Shown one piece after another: positions 23,630-33,989 of a stretch of DNA of 64,000 nt. The stretch comes from Onchidella celtica. Taxonomy: Eukaryota; Mollusca; Gastropoda; Systellommatophora; Onchidiidae. A program made the translations under genes and the position numbers. The notes under the pieces are model-generated. The model made no database searches, had not been told where the DNA came from, and saw nothing but the letters and a program-made list of their open reading frames with translations. The DNA is taken from contig OZ007569.1 of assembly GCA_963931925.1 (NCBI GenBank), positions 46,947,021 to 47,011,020 of the forward strand, written 5' to 3'. Each line of letters starts with the position of its first letter. Position 1 is the first letter of the stretch.

Positions 23630-24840
23630 TCTGATGCTGAAGCAAATTTGATAAAACCTACGAAATCAATCAATAGTCTGTTACAACGTCTTCATACACT
23701 GTCCAACAGAGAATATGGAATTGTTCTGTGTTGGGTCCCTGGCCACACTAGCATCAAGGGAAATGGACCAGCAGACACCCTGGCCAAGGAAACATTGAAA
23801 TTTCTCCAGAACACATACAAATATCACACACTGACTTTAAACCTGCTATTAATAACTTCATTAAATCGAGTGGGCGGGAATGATGGGATGTACAAACCTC
23901 AAATAAGCTACACTTTATCCAAGACCAACTTAGACAGTGGACTCAAACATGCCTCTCAACAAAATCAGAGAGATGAAACTGTCCTTGGCAGACTCCGTCT
24001 GGATAATGTGCACCTCACACACCGATTTTGACTTAGGGGGGAAGACTCCCCCCCCCCTCCCCCGCCCCCCGAATGCATGGCACGCAATTGCCAACTATGA
24101 ACAAAGCATATTTTAACTGAATGTGTAGACTCCATACAAATCCGAAGAAGGCACTATGCCTGCGGAGCCATGAAAGAATTATTTTCTGGGGTGGACCTGC
24201 AACACATGCTGTCCTTTTGAGAGAGACTAAGCCCCATAACTTGATTTAACAATTTATACCCGTTTACAAAATTTTTTTTCAAATCCGTAGAACAATTTTG
24301 AGAATTTGACCAATGTGATTAAATGATATGAATGTACGGGTTTAATTATATTGTTAAACATAAAGGCCCTGAATACGAAACATAAATAAAATGTGCAACC
24401 AAATAGACCATGAAGGGCGCAAAGTGGTCGGGTTGTATGACATTTGGAGCACTACTGCAGATCAAAGAAAGCCGGCATGTGACATTTGGAGCACTAGCAT
24501 TTGGGCTGTGATTTTATCAATTAATCTTTAATCAACCTGTTGACTATCGATTACTCTACGAATATTTTGCAATAACTTGCCTTGGGTACCACAGGGGTAG
24601 AAAGTTCCTTTATAGGCCTAATACTAACCCTAACCCTACTCCTAATACCAGCAGCGGTATAGGTGCGCCAAATGTCATACTGAAATTTTATTAATTTTTG
24701 GTAGTGCTCCAAATGTCATACTGCAATTTGACCTAGGTTTAGGCAGTGCTCCAAATGTCATGTTTTAAAAATTTTGGTGCTCCAAACGTCATGCTAACAG
24801 TGGCCGTTATCGTGCCGGCGTGCCATAAAACCCAAAAAGT
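23630..24840 (+). pseudogene. LINE 3' end, copy f (best preserved)
   Basis: The open frame at 23648-24031 (127 residues) reads VLCWVPGHTSIKGNGPADTL, the RNase H signature of Jockey/I-like LINEs, followed by ETVLGRLRLDNVHLTHRF, the usual C-terminal region. No apurinic endonuclease or RT domain is attached, so it is 5' truncated. The 3' UTR runs to the tail GTGGCCGTTATCGTGCC at about 24801. A 371-bp insertion (24428-24798) splits the tail. Confidence 0.7.
24428..24798. mobile_element. 371-bp foldback-type insertion with repeated inverted 17-mers
   Basis: Flanked by AGTGG at 24423-24427 and 24799-24803. Copy A at 584-588 shows the empty site. Inside, TGACATTTGGAGCAC occurs twice near the left (24436-24452, 24480-24494). 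Its reverse complement GTGCTCCAAATGTCA, or a close variant, occurs four times near the right (about 24664, 24704, 24746, 24777). No coding capacity. It resembles no family I can name. Confidence 0.65.
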
Positions 24841-25900
24841 GTTCTCTTAGCACACGACACGATGTCCTTGTAGTCCACAATCGAGAGAAGGAAGTGCTGG
24901 AAAAAGAAATCGTTCGTGACGAATGTGTTGGATATTATGTAATATAGCCGATCGCATGACATCTTGTGACCGCAAATGCTATAACATACTCTCATTTTAC
25001 ATTAAAAAGTATCAGTTTTTAATACGATTGTGCGACTTCTAATGTGACTTTTAATTGTGAGAAACCTACTTCTGCATAAGTCTTTATTTCAAGCGGTTCC
25101 TTGTCGCAAGTACACTTTGTCCTGTAAACTATAATAGCCGTTGAGATCATCACATTGTTTACTTGACTATTTTTCACTGTCAAGGTGTCGCATATATTTC
25201 CAGTGCACATGTAACAGTCTAGCGGGGCGATGTGACCTGACGCGCGTGGCAGGTCAAAGATATTTACTAAATGCGACGTTGTGAAACCCCCATGCCTCTC
25301 ACATAGGTTTTTTCCCCGGGGGGGGAGGGGGGGGGGCACCCTCCTATGTGTAGCATATTATTGTCAATTACCAATAAGCCATAGTTCAATTGAGAGCATC
25401 ACATTTTCTACTTGACTAATTTTCACATTTAACTTGACGCATATTATTATTTCCAGTGCACATGTAACAGCCTAGCGGGGCGATGTGACTCGACGCGCGT
25501 GGCGGTGCAAAGATATTAACTAAATGCGACGTTGTGAAACCCCCAAGCCTCTCACACAGTTTTTTTCCTGGGGGGGGGGGCGAGGGGGGGGGGTCGCATC
25601 CCCCTACTGTGTGGCATGTTAATGTTAACTACCAATAAACCATAGTTTAATTGAATGAAAGGGTTTCATGCCTATGCAGAGAAAGCACTATGCCTTCGAA
25701 TCCATGAAAGAATTATTTTCGGACGTGGATTCGCAGCGCGTATTGTCCTTTCTGAAAGAGTAAAATTGTTCCTATTCTAATATACTTCTCTTATGTGGAG
25801 CGACACAGATGGCGATCTTCAGAGGAAGAGTGAGTTCTTTCATTCGATGTTTCGGCCTTTAACTTCCTGACATCTTCTAAAACCCAGGCCATAAAGAGGT

Positions 25901-26367
25901 TTGATTTGAGGTCTTTATTTTAGGAGGTTCGCTACCCTTGGCATTTACACCTCACTTTACTTGTTTTATTATTTCTTGTTCTGGCGGGGGGGGGGGGGGG
26001 GGGAGATGATATAGATAAATTTTAATCTATTAATTTCAATTTTGCCCGGGCAGCGGCCTTTCGGCCTGCTATTTACGATTTCCAACTGCCAAGGTATCTT
26101 TAACGTGCGCAACGTGCACACGGGCCCTCCGAATTTTTTCGTCCTTATCCGAGAAGACTAGGTACTCGATCCTACCCCCTAATAGGACCAGGGACTTGAA
26201 AATATGAGAAAAATCCAATTTCCAAGAACTACTCGATCCTACCCCCCAATAGGACCAGGGACTTGAAAATATGAGAAAAATCCACTTTCCAACATGCCTG
26301 CACTGCCCGGGTTTAGAACCCGGGACCCTTGGCATGAGAGGCGAGCACCTTGCCTCTAGACCACCTT
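25901..26367 (-). mobile_element. tRNA-derived SINE, family 1, full-length
   Basis: The minus strand starts AAGGTGGTCTAGAGGCAAGG (box-A-like) and carries a GTTCTAAACCCGG box-B-like site. A body with GTGCACGTTGCGCACG and TACCTTGGCAGTTGG follows, then a 3' region including an 18-G run (25985-26003), ending AAAATAAAGACCTCAAATC. It is flanked by GCCAYAAAGAGGT (25888-25900, 26368-26380; one mismatch), as expected for LINE-driven retroposition. A 67-bp internal segment is duplicated (26164-26230 and 26231-26297); the copy at 43013 has it once. Confidence 0.75.
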
Positions 26368-26379
26368 GCCACAAAGAGG

Positions 26380-26486
26380 TCATGACTCGGCTTTTTAAAA
26401 ATTTTCGTCCCCAGGATTAGGGTTTGAACCAGTGCGGCTGGTTTTTGGTGCAAGTGTCTTATCCATTCTGCCGATTCTGCCACTGG
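26380..26486 (-). mobile_element. tRNA-derived SINE, family 2, copy B (head)
   Basis: The minus strand has box A GGCAGAATGG near 26465-26475 and box B GGTTCAAACCC at 26420-26430, spaced as in a tRNA-like Pol III promoter. The body continues on the far side of the family-1 SINE at 25760-25900. Confidence 0.55.
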
Positions 26487-26629
26487 TTATATGGTATTAT
26501 TTTAAGCTCTATGAATTTAGTGTTCATTTCTTTTACATCAAATCCAGCAGGAAAATATTCCGTTGTTTTTTGCTATTTCCATAAGTGTACTTCTTAATTT
26601 TCCTGCCACTTAGATTTCTACGGGAGAGA

Positions 26630-26899
26630 CTACATTGTTGAACCGACAAAGCCCCTTGTTCCTGTTTCCACAACGAATATACTTGACTTCATTCCTGCAT
26701 TCCTTAGATCCCCTAGGAGATCTTGGTACTTGGCCACTTTGTATTCGTGCTGCTCCTCCATCTTTGTCTCACAGGGGGCCTTTAGTTCGATTAGAAGGTG
26801 TGTTTGAGCTCCCTTCGAGCTGAGTACCATGTCTGCTCTCAGGCCGGGGGCTTTTATCAGCTCAGGATATTCGTTCCATCCTTCCAAGTCTGCTGCCAC
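26630..26899 (-). pseudogene. Repeat-borne ORF with LIELKAP-type motif, copy B
   Basis: 89 residues, the more complete partner of 4532-4795, retaining GLRADMVLSS where copy A is shortened. Order: NEYPELIKAPG, RADMVLSS, LLIELKAPCETKMEEQHEYK, KYQDLLGDL, VVETGTRGFVGS. The open frame extends a little upstream of the first Met (a WKVAADLEGW-like stretch), so the true N-terminus is not the Met. A stop follows TRGFVGSTM. Function is unassigned; a nuclease-like role is only a recollection of similar repeats. Confidence 0.45.
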
Positions 26900-27663
26900 T
26901 TTCCAGCCATTGGCTGCGTCCAGTAACCCGCATGCAGCAGAATTGCAAAGTATGTTGGTGTGGGTATTGTTTGACGCCTGGATGAATGTCTTTGTTATGG
27001 GTTTGTCTGCTTCTCTGCCTTTTCTACTTCTGTTGCAAGGGTCGTTGCCAGAATTTCACCGCTAGGTGTATCTTTCACAAGCTAATGCACCCAGAAAGAA
27101 TGTGTGGTATTGTCTGGTTGCCTCCACATATAGGGAATATTCTAATATACTGCTCCTATTAGCTACCGTAGCTTTTAAGAATAATCGATCACCTGTTATG
27201 TAAGGAGTAATTATTCATTTCCCTTTCTAATGGGATGTTCCTGCCATAAAAAAGGGGTTAATATTGCACTGACCTAACAAGAACACACACACACACAAAA
27301 TGCTTATTCAATGGTGTTCCCCAAACTATTGACTATTCATGTCAATATTCTATTAGTGCGTCTAGTGAAAGAACGCGGAAGGTTGTCCTGAACAATCGAT
27401 GTCAGTTTTGAATAGCCTCTTTTTTCATTTTGCCTTAATAGGAACTTATTTCTTGACACACATAGAGTTGATAGTTAAACAGGTGATCTCATGGAGCTAT
27501 TAGAAAAAAAAAAACTTGTGCCGACACCAAATGGTGAACATTAGGATTTTTGTTTAGTAGCCTAAAAAGACGTTGACATCTTTGTAACAGTTGATGAAAA
27601 TTTCAATACGTTGTAGTCGGGAGAGTTAGATGATATAAACTGCTACCCTTTAAAAAACAAAAC

Positions 27664-28471
27664 TGTCACGAACTGTTGTAAAAATAAACACGATATCCGC
27701 TGAACACTAAATACTAAAGTTTAATAACTGTTAGATGGAAACGTAATATCTCACAACCTACTTACGCTTAGCAGGGAAGGCACACACATCTGATCATGTA
27801 ACTTAAACTAGATTTTGCACACACCCGCGCTTGTCCGGCTCCCCCATATATATACTCATTCTGACAGAACATTCACGAACTGGCTTGAACCCCCAATTAG
27901 CCCGAGACGGACCTGGAACGATCGGGATACACACCAAGCGCTCAATCACACGTCAACACGTCAATAGATTACATCATTTCAAGGCCAGCCTTCAAGTTTA
28001 TCTCGCATACTATGGTACATTCTGGATTGTCCTCCAATTAACAAAACATGTCAGCACGCCATTAAACATCAACGGGAAAAAATTAGACTACCGACTGTAA
28101 CAGGGTGATATATTAGTAAGGTGTAACCAGCGTGGGAAGATAGTTCACCGCAGGGAGGCAGAAATATTGTAGCCCAGAGGGGGAAGGTAGTAAATGCGAC
28201 AGGAGGCAGGTTGACATACGAAAAAGGTATTGTTAACTTGACCGCCATACTGGACAATCGGATGACCTGGAAATTGCTTGGGGAGGAATGCGGTAATAGT
28301 GAAACTGACGCGGGGGTCGACGAAGTGGTTATTAGTATAAACCCTTTTCATCTAGCGTCCTCCATATCACGTGATTTCGTGGGAAGCGTGTAAATATTAT
28401 TAAAACTATCTTGATCGTTCATTCTATTGACTATATGGGAGCTTATGAGAGCTGGGGTCTGACTCGTAACA
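27664..28471. mobile_element. Possible solo LTR
   Basis: Begins TGTCACGA and ends TCGTAACA, an inverted TGTYACGA pair like the LTR ends above. The flanks AAAAC and GTATC do not match, and no primer site or purine tract is attached. Short frames inside are unconvincing. Confidence 0.3.
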
Positions 28472-29658
28472 GTATCAGCGTTTAATGTAATAATCTATAC
28501 TATATATATTTGTGGACTTGAGATTTTTCGTTGCAAAAGGCTTCTGAACCACTCAACACTCAGACTTCAAATTTTATATGGTGCCTCAGAATGGATGTAA
28601 GGGTGCACAGTTTTTATAGAAGTCTCAAATCGATGTAGTTTTTTTTTATTGGAAATCTATTGTTTTTTTTTCCAATTTTAGATCTATTTCGAGTCATGAT
28701 TCGCCATTTTAAGGTTTCATTGACACTGCGCATGCGCATTATGTTTGTTTTGAAGTTGAAACTGAAAGACAGCGAAAGTGCAAATCCCTACCAGAAATGA
28801 CTGCGTTGTGTGCTGGTGCGCATGGAATCTGTAATGAGGCTCTAGGATATGGGAAGTTTTCTAGACCGAAGAGAGAGAGAGAGAGAGAGAGAGATAGAAC
28901 GGTGGGTTCACAGGTTTACTCTTATAATGCCGGTTGCCTCAGAATCATAAAGCGTGATCGAAACTTTCATTTTCACTCGGTGACTACTTCGCCCCGTCTT
29001 CGTTCTTCGCCTTTCTTAAAACTTTCTTCACACACTGTTGGTCGAAAATAAACTTTAAACATCACATCCATGTATTTTGTAAGGATCCGTAGTGTGAAAA
29101 TAAGTTTATTGGTATTTGCATTAAATCTAAGTTCCGTTATTAACGTGACCTAGATCTAGATCTAGAGCTGGGCTCAACCAGCCTGTGTCAGTGTGTGTTG
29201 TGTAGCGCTCGAAAAATGATTGTTGAACCAAGTACAAAAAGTATTCAGGTTGTTTCAAGAAGTTACTGTTGCAATGCCTTTTGAAAATTCTAACAGCCTT
29301 TTCAAGTCGCCTAAGCTTGGGGAAACTATGAGCACATCTGGCATTAAAGCATCTGTCAGAGAGAGAGGGGGGGAGGGAAGGAGAGATGGACAAGAGGGGT
29401 TGCTGTGGAGGACAAAAGGGAGATGGAGATTGGAGGGAGACAAGGGAGGTACATATATTGGGGGACAGGGTAACAGGAGTGGGAGAGAGAAAGAGATGGG
29501 ATGGATAGGAGAAATTGTTTGGGGGGGGGGGTCGGGAGAGGGAAGGAGGGCGGATTCAGGTTTATCCCTTGGCAAGGCCTCATCTAGACCTGCCCAGTTT
29601 ATGTCAAAATACGCCTTTAGTACCGTTCGTAGAGCGGGCCCTTCAGCTTGTAATGAAT
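28472..29658. other. No recognisable gene; GA-rich tracts
   Basis: A short GA run at 28869-28893 and a purine-rich stretch at 29360-29545 ending in a G10 run. The open frames here are low-complexity on both strands. Confidence 0.5.
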
Positions 29659-29972
29659 AATTGTAGAAACAATCGAGGCTTACCTGTAAGGTGATGATTG
29701 TTTCTGATTTTGACGATCTGTCGTCAGGAACGGAGTGGTAAGATGAGATGAACGCCGGCCCATACCAGTCACACTTTAGCCAGTCACAGTTGTGAGAACC
29801 TGGTGACGCTTTGCTTAAGTAATAGTTATACTATAAAAATGGATGTATAATTCATCCTATGTTTTCGGGAGGGATATCGGGAGGGCATCTTACCACTCCG
29901 TTCCTGACGACAGATCGTCAAAATCAGAAACAATCATAACCTTACAGGTAAGCCTCGATTGTTTCTACAATT
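29659..29972. repeat. 87-bp inverted repeat with 140-bp spacer
   Basis: Arms 29659-29745 and 29886-29972 are reverse complements with one mismatch noticed (29693 against its partner). Each contains TCAGGAACGGAGTGG and AATTGTAGAAACAATCGAGG. A further weaker pair lies just outside: CACAACTGTGACTG at 30020-30033 versus CAGTCACAGTTGTG near 29780. Its position 460 bp past the recombinase stop fits the 3' terminal or complementary region of a DIRS-type element, but the matching left end was not found. Confidence 0.8.
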
Positions 29973-30432
29973 TTAACTCAACTGCCGTCAGGCACTCCCG
30001 TGGTAACATGAGATTTTAGAGACACAACTGTGACTGTTCTCAAATTTATCAAAGATATTATACATAAGTCGGAAGAATTAGGTGGGTTCCTTGTTAGCAT
30101 CTTTAATGTTGAACTTCAACTTTCACCAGTCATATTGTCTAAAAATAATGCAGTGGTTGGCAAACAGAGCATCACTAAAAGCATATCTATATATACAAAC
30201 GCTTGACACAGCTGTCAAGATGTAACAACATGAGGTATATGCTGTCATGCAAGAATCATAACACAATAATATCAGAATTAGTGGAGCTTGTGACTATATA
30301 CATATAATTAAGTACATTAAGTCACACAGTAGGTTATTCGCTGTATGAACAATATCAAAAGAGATTAGAATTTGGTCCTTGTACGAACCAGAAACAGTAG
30401 TGACTACAAAGATATGTATGCAGGAAAGTGTT

Positions 30433-31389
30433 CTATGTAGGTTTTTTCGGAAAATATGCCTCTAATAATTTTTGTCCAAAATTTGACTTAATTTCTTTCT
30501 TGTAAAATTTGGCAAAAGTACTTTTCTGGGACCACCCAGCAGCAGCTAAGATTGTTTTTACTGGTATGCCTGCCTTTAGCGTGAACGACGTGCTTGCTGC
30601 TCGCGTACTATGTGCAGTGAAGGTTTGTGTGTCAATCCCTGCCATTTCCATGACAGTCTTGATCCATCTTCTAATGGTGTCTTTGCTTAATCGTGTACTT
30701 TTCTTCTGAGTTCTATAGTCTTTTGTCCTCTTCAGGTATTCTTTCATGATGTGCACAATGCATAAGCTTCTATTTTCGAGAAATGCTAAAAATTCTGTCG
30801 GTTCCTGGTGATGACCTCTTCTAGAGTGCTTCAACAATTTGCTAATGTAGAATACACATTTGTCATCTGTAATTTTCATGTTGTCTATTTCTAATGAGTG
30901 AATGGTTTGACAACGCTGACCGGACAGAAGTGCTAACAACATAGTCAGCTTTAAAGTTAACTCTTTTAATGTGAGCGAGTCATGAGGAAACCAAGGTTCT
31001 AGGAAATTCAGCACTTGCTGAGGGTCCCACGTAGCAGTTTGACTTTTCGGTGGAAGTGAAGGGTTTTGTTCAAATGCTCCTTTTATGAATCGTTTTACAC
31101 AGTCCAGGTTACCGAAGTCATCTATGTTCAAGTAACATGAGAGGGCTGACCTTGCAGTACATAAGGCTGAACAAGAGGCCCCTCCAGTAAGTAACTCTGT
31201 CAAAAAATTAATTGCTGCTGCTAAAGGCGGCGAAACTGGATCCACTTTGACCCTAGCCGCATACCTTCTCCACTTTCTAATGTATGAATCATAGACTTTT
31301 TTGGTGTTTGGCCTCCAAGAGGCCATAATGACTTCGGTAGCCTTTTCTGAAAACCCCTGATCTTTGTATCTGTCCCTGATACTTTGCAT
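30433..31389 (-). CDS. DIRS tyrosine recombinase
   Basis: 318 residues. It would integrate the circular DNA form of the element. Catalytic motifs in order: Arg in LLSGQRCQTIHSL (about residue 159), HSTR (His about 260, Arg about 263), GW (about 286) and the tyrosine in FAKFYKK (about 296). The N-terminus (RPNTKKVYDSYIRKWRRY) is a core-binding SAM-like domain. ATG at 31389 lies inside the RT frame, with 169 bp shared in a different frame. This nested start is typical of DIRS elements. The stop leaves about 460 bp to the inverted repeat. Confidence 0.88.
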   Translation of the reverse strand: MQSIRDRYKDQGFSEKATEVIMASWRPNTKKVYDSYIRKWRRYAARVKVDPVSPPLAAAINFLTELLTGGASCSALCTARSALSCYLNIDDFGNLDCVKRFIKGAFEQNPSLPPKSQTATWDPQQVLNFLEPWFPHDSLTLKELTLKLTMLLALLSGQRCQTIHSLEIDNMKITDDKCVFYISKLLKHSRRGHHQEPTEFLAFLENRSLCIVHIMKEYLKRTKDYRTQKKSTRLSKDTIRRWIKTVMEMAGIDTQTFTAHSTRAASTSFTLKAGIPVKTILAAAGWSQKSTFAKFYKKEIKSNFGQKLLEAYFPKKPT

Positions 31390-33332
31390 ACTAAGAGTCT
31401 GAGCTTCTTCTGTAATGGATGTAGAACATCCGGGTGGCTGGGGAGAGTTAACAGGTTTTTTCGTACCGACAGTAAAACAGGGTTGTCGATCAGCTGTTTC
31501 ATCAGAACTGGAAAAAATGCTTGTGTGGGCCAGAATGGCGCAACCACTACTCCTGTTGCTGAATCTCTCTTGATCTTCTGCAGCACCCTGGGTAACAGAG
31601 AAAATGGTGGAAATGCAAACAGATTATAATCTTTCCAGTGTACTGTGAAGGCATCGATCCCAACCGCTCCTGGATCTGGTCTGAATGACATGTAATTGTT
31701 AAATTGATAATTTAATCTGGACGCAAAAAGATCCATGTCAGGTGCATAGTCTAATATTTTAAGTGATGACTTCAATAGCTCTGAATTTAGTTTCCATTCC
31801 GTATCAAGATTAACATGTCGGCTTTCATAGTCAGCCTCTATGTTTTCAGACCCTGGTATTCTTGCCACAGAGAGCCAAATGTTTCGTTCTATGCACCATT
31901 CCCATATCTCTTTGGCCAATTCATTCAATCTCTCTGATTTACTCGAGCCCATTTTGTTCAGACAGGCCATGGCAGCTGTGTTATCCATGTAAATTTGGAC
32001 ATGTGCCTTTGTTATGTTCTTTGAAAATGTTTTCAATCCTAAAAATGCTGCCAGCATTTCAAGTTCATTTATATGCATGTGTTTGGCTTCCTCATGCAAC
32101 CAAGCACCCCCTGTCCTAACACTTTCCCAAACTGCACCCCAAGCCTCCATGCTAGCATCAGTTTTTATGATGATTTTGGGGTCAGGCTGATGGATCGGGC
32201 TAAATGAACAGGCAATGTTCTGCTTCCACCATTGTATTTCTTCAGTGGCTTTTGATGACAACGTCATTTGTTTGTCCCACTTATTAGCATTGGCCTTAAG
32301 GGCCTTCATTTTTCCCTTTTCTAAGTGCCGATAATATAAGGGGCCATGCTGTACAGCAGGAAAGCTAGCTACGATTAATCCAATGAGTCGGGCTACGTCC
32401 CTTATTTTATTGAAACGATTGCTGGAAATCAATTCACAACATTGAAAAAGTGTCTCTTTTCTTTTCTCAGTGAGTCTGACTGTCATGTCTCTTGAGTTAA
32501 TAATGAACCCCAGATACGTAATTTCTTGCATTGGTGTTAGCGCTGACTTGTCTGGGTGTACTATAAAACCTAACTGGTCAAATGCTGCAATGGTATCTCC
32601 TATGGTTGCCAGGCATTCTTCTCTTTCTTCTGCTATTAGCAGGGAGTCGTCTAGATAGCCTGTGATTGTGTGCCCCAAGCTGTGCAGATGAGCATAAATG
32701 GGTTTTGTGATTTTTGTAAAGCACCTGGGGCACTGTGCCAGTCCATTGCTGTAACATGTGTATTCGTACAGGTCCCCATGCCATAAGAATTTCAGATATT
32801 TTCTGTTTTCTTTAGCTATTGGAACGCAGTAGTATGCAGAAACCAGATCTATGCTGGCCATCCAGCAATTCGGTGCAACCAGATTTAATGCAGCTTTGAA
32901 AGTGTCCATTTTAAACTTTTTATATCCAACATTTTTGTTAAATTCCTTTAGATTCAGGATCATCCTATGACAGCCATCACTTTTCTCTCTGGTGAAAATC
33001 CCCGAAATAAACTCTCCATCTTCATGGTTTGATTTTGCTATTACTCCTGTTTTTAGGAGACTTTTAATTTCTTTATCCACTATTTCTTTTTCTTGACTGC
33101 TCATGAAATAACTCGAGTCAAGAGCTTGTTTGCTTTGTTCTATGTGGTCATTGAATTCTATTGTAGTACCTGTGATCATAGACAGGATTGTTTGATCTGG
33201 TGTAAATTGCTCCCATTCTTCTTTACGGTCTTTTATTTGTCCGGCCTGGAACCGGCCGACCTTGATTTCCAGCAATCGTTTGATTTCCTCAGAATCTTCA
33301 ACTCTTACCTGTTTTCCTTCTATTGTGGTCAT
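31221..33332 (-). CDS. DIRS reverse transcriptase / RNase H
   Basis: 703 residues. The RT palm is seen in the first Asp (ASIDLVSAYY, about residue 162) and YLDDSLLIAEE (about 226-229). RNase H follows with KTDASMEAWGAVW (about 390), NELEM (about 422) and QIYMDNTAA (about 447). The tail ends in a region translated from the recombinase gene in another frame. The ATG at 33332 overlaps the gag stop as TAATG, so translation may restart there after gag terminates. No frameshift or stop was seen. Confidence 0.88.
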   Translation of the reverse strand: MTTIEGKQVRVEDSEEIKRLLEIKVGRFQAGQIKDRKEEWEQFTPDQTILSMITGTTIEFNDHIEQSKQALDSSYFMSSQEKEIVDKEIKSLLKTGVIAKSNHEDGEFISGIFTREKSDGCHRMILNLKEFNKNVGYKKFKMDTFKAALNLVAPNCWMASIDLVSAYYCVPIAKENRKYLKFLWHGDLYEYTCYSNGLAQCPRCFTKITKPIYAHLHSLGHTITGYLDDSLLIAEEREECLATIGDTIAAFDQLGFIVHPDKSALTPMQEITYLGFIINSRDMTVRLTEKRKETLFQCCELISSNRFNKIRDVARLIGLIVASFPAVQHGPLYYRHLEKGKMKALKANANKWDKQMTLSSKATEEIQWWKQNIACSFSPIHQPDPKIIIKTDASMEAWGAVWESVRTGGAWLHEEAKHMHINELEMLAAFLGLKTFSKNITKAHVQIYMDNTAAMACLNKMGSSKSERLNELAKEIWEWCIERNIWLSVARIPGSENIEADYESRHVNLDTEWKLNSELLKSSLKILDYAPDMDLFASRLNYQFNNYMSFRPDPGAVGIDAFTVHWKDYNLFAFPPFSLLPRVLQKIKRDSATGVVVAPFWPTQAFFPVLMKQLIDNPVLLSVRKNLLTLPSHPDVLHPLQKKLRLLVCKVSGTDTKIRGFQKRLPKSLWPLGGQTPKKSMIHTLESGEGMRLGSKWIQFRRL

Positions 33333-33877
33333 TATTTGCGCATCGCTGGTTTTCTGTTCCAGCCTCCTTGATTGGAAGCGTAGCTCGCTTGGCCCCGCCT
33401 CCTCTGGCCGGCTGTCTGACCCCCGCGCTTGGCTAAAAAATGCCCTCTATTTTTGCGGTTGTAATAGTTGGGTGCGTGGGGGGTACGCGAGCTGGAGGGT
33501 GCATAGAATGGTCTTGACTGCGATGTTAATCGCTTCCTTTCTTTGGCCTCCTTTATCTGACTTCTGAGGTCATCACCGTATAGCCACTGATTTCCATCGG
33601 ATGGCATGTCACAGATACCCCGCATATCATATGGGAGCGCCGTTCTTTGTGATTCTTTCCTTTGTGCCGTGATTTTTTGCTGCGCATTCCCTAGGAACGA
33701 CACGGCGTCTGTCAACCCTTTTATAGCCCTTTTTGCCTCAATGCCGCGATCTTTCCCGGATTTTGCCATTTCGGTAATTATGTCAGCCGATCTGGCTATG
33801 GCAATTGTGGCTTTGCTGACATTTTTCTGCAGACCTGACAGTTTCATGTCTGTCTTTTTATTATGTCCCCTTAGCAT
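33332..33877 (-). CDS. DIRS gag-like basic protein
   Basis: Open frame ending TAA at 33332. The first ATG in frame is at 33877 (MLRGHNKKTDMKL), giving about 181 residues. The frame is open further to 34003 and into the tandem array, so an upstream spliced or non-ATG start is possible. The middle is helix-prone (IITEMAKSGKDRGIEAKRAI). The C-terminus is rich in Arg, Gly and Gln (AKRGGQTAGQRRRGQ), suiting RNA binding. No zinc knuckle is seen. Confidence 0.6.
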   Translation of the reverse strand: MLRGHNKKTDMKLSGLQKNVSKATIAIARSADIITEMAKSGKDRGIEAKRAIKGLTDAVSFLGNAQQKITAQRKESQRTALPYDMRGICDMPSDGNQWLYGDDLRSQIKEAKERKRLTSQSRPFYAPSSSRTPHAPNYYNRKNRGHFLAKRGGQTAGQRRRGQASYASNQGGWNRKPAMRK

Positions 33878-33989
33878 GGTCCAGATTTCTTTGTTCGTTT
33901 GTCGCACAGACACAGCGGGACAGTTTTTCGGTTGTTTATAGGTTGTCACCTTTTCTTTTATTTTGCTGTTTCTGGACAATTGGCTTTGT

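Larger units (their letters stand above)
23833..27590 (+). repeat. Duplicated block, copy B
   Basis: Partner of 1-5110. Collinear anchors are the LINE RNase H tail at 23833, the LINE 3' UTR at 24120-24427, a run starting near 24830, the segment at 25780-25900, the SINE piece at 26380-26480 and the ORF at 26630-26899. The right edge is near 27590, where both copies share a stretch containing the motif TTGTGCCGACACC. It supplies empty-site versions of the LTR insertions of copy A. Confidence 0.75.

Noticed and set aside
24620-24660. Telomeric repeat insertion
   Set aside because: Only two CCCTAA-like units, imperfect and inside a foldback insertion.
27664-28471. Full LTR retrotransposon
   Set aside because: Only one LTR-like unit, no matching target duplication; kept only as a low-confidence feature.
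29220-29660. 146-residue plus-strand protein and its minus-strand proline-rich shadows
   Set aside because: Purine-rich low-complexity tract; no motif and no splice support.
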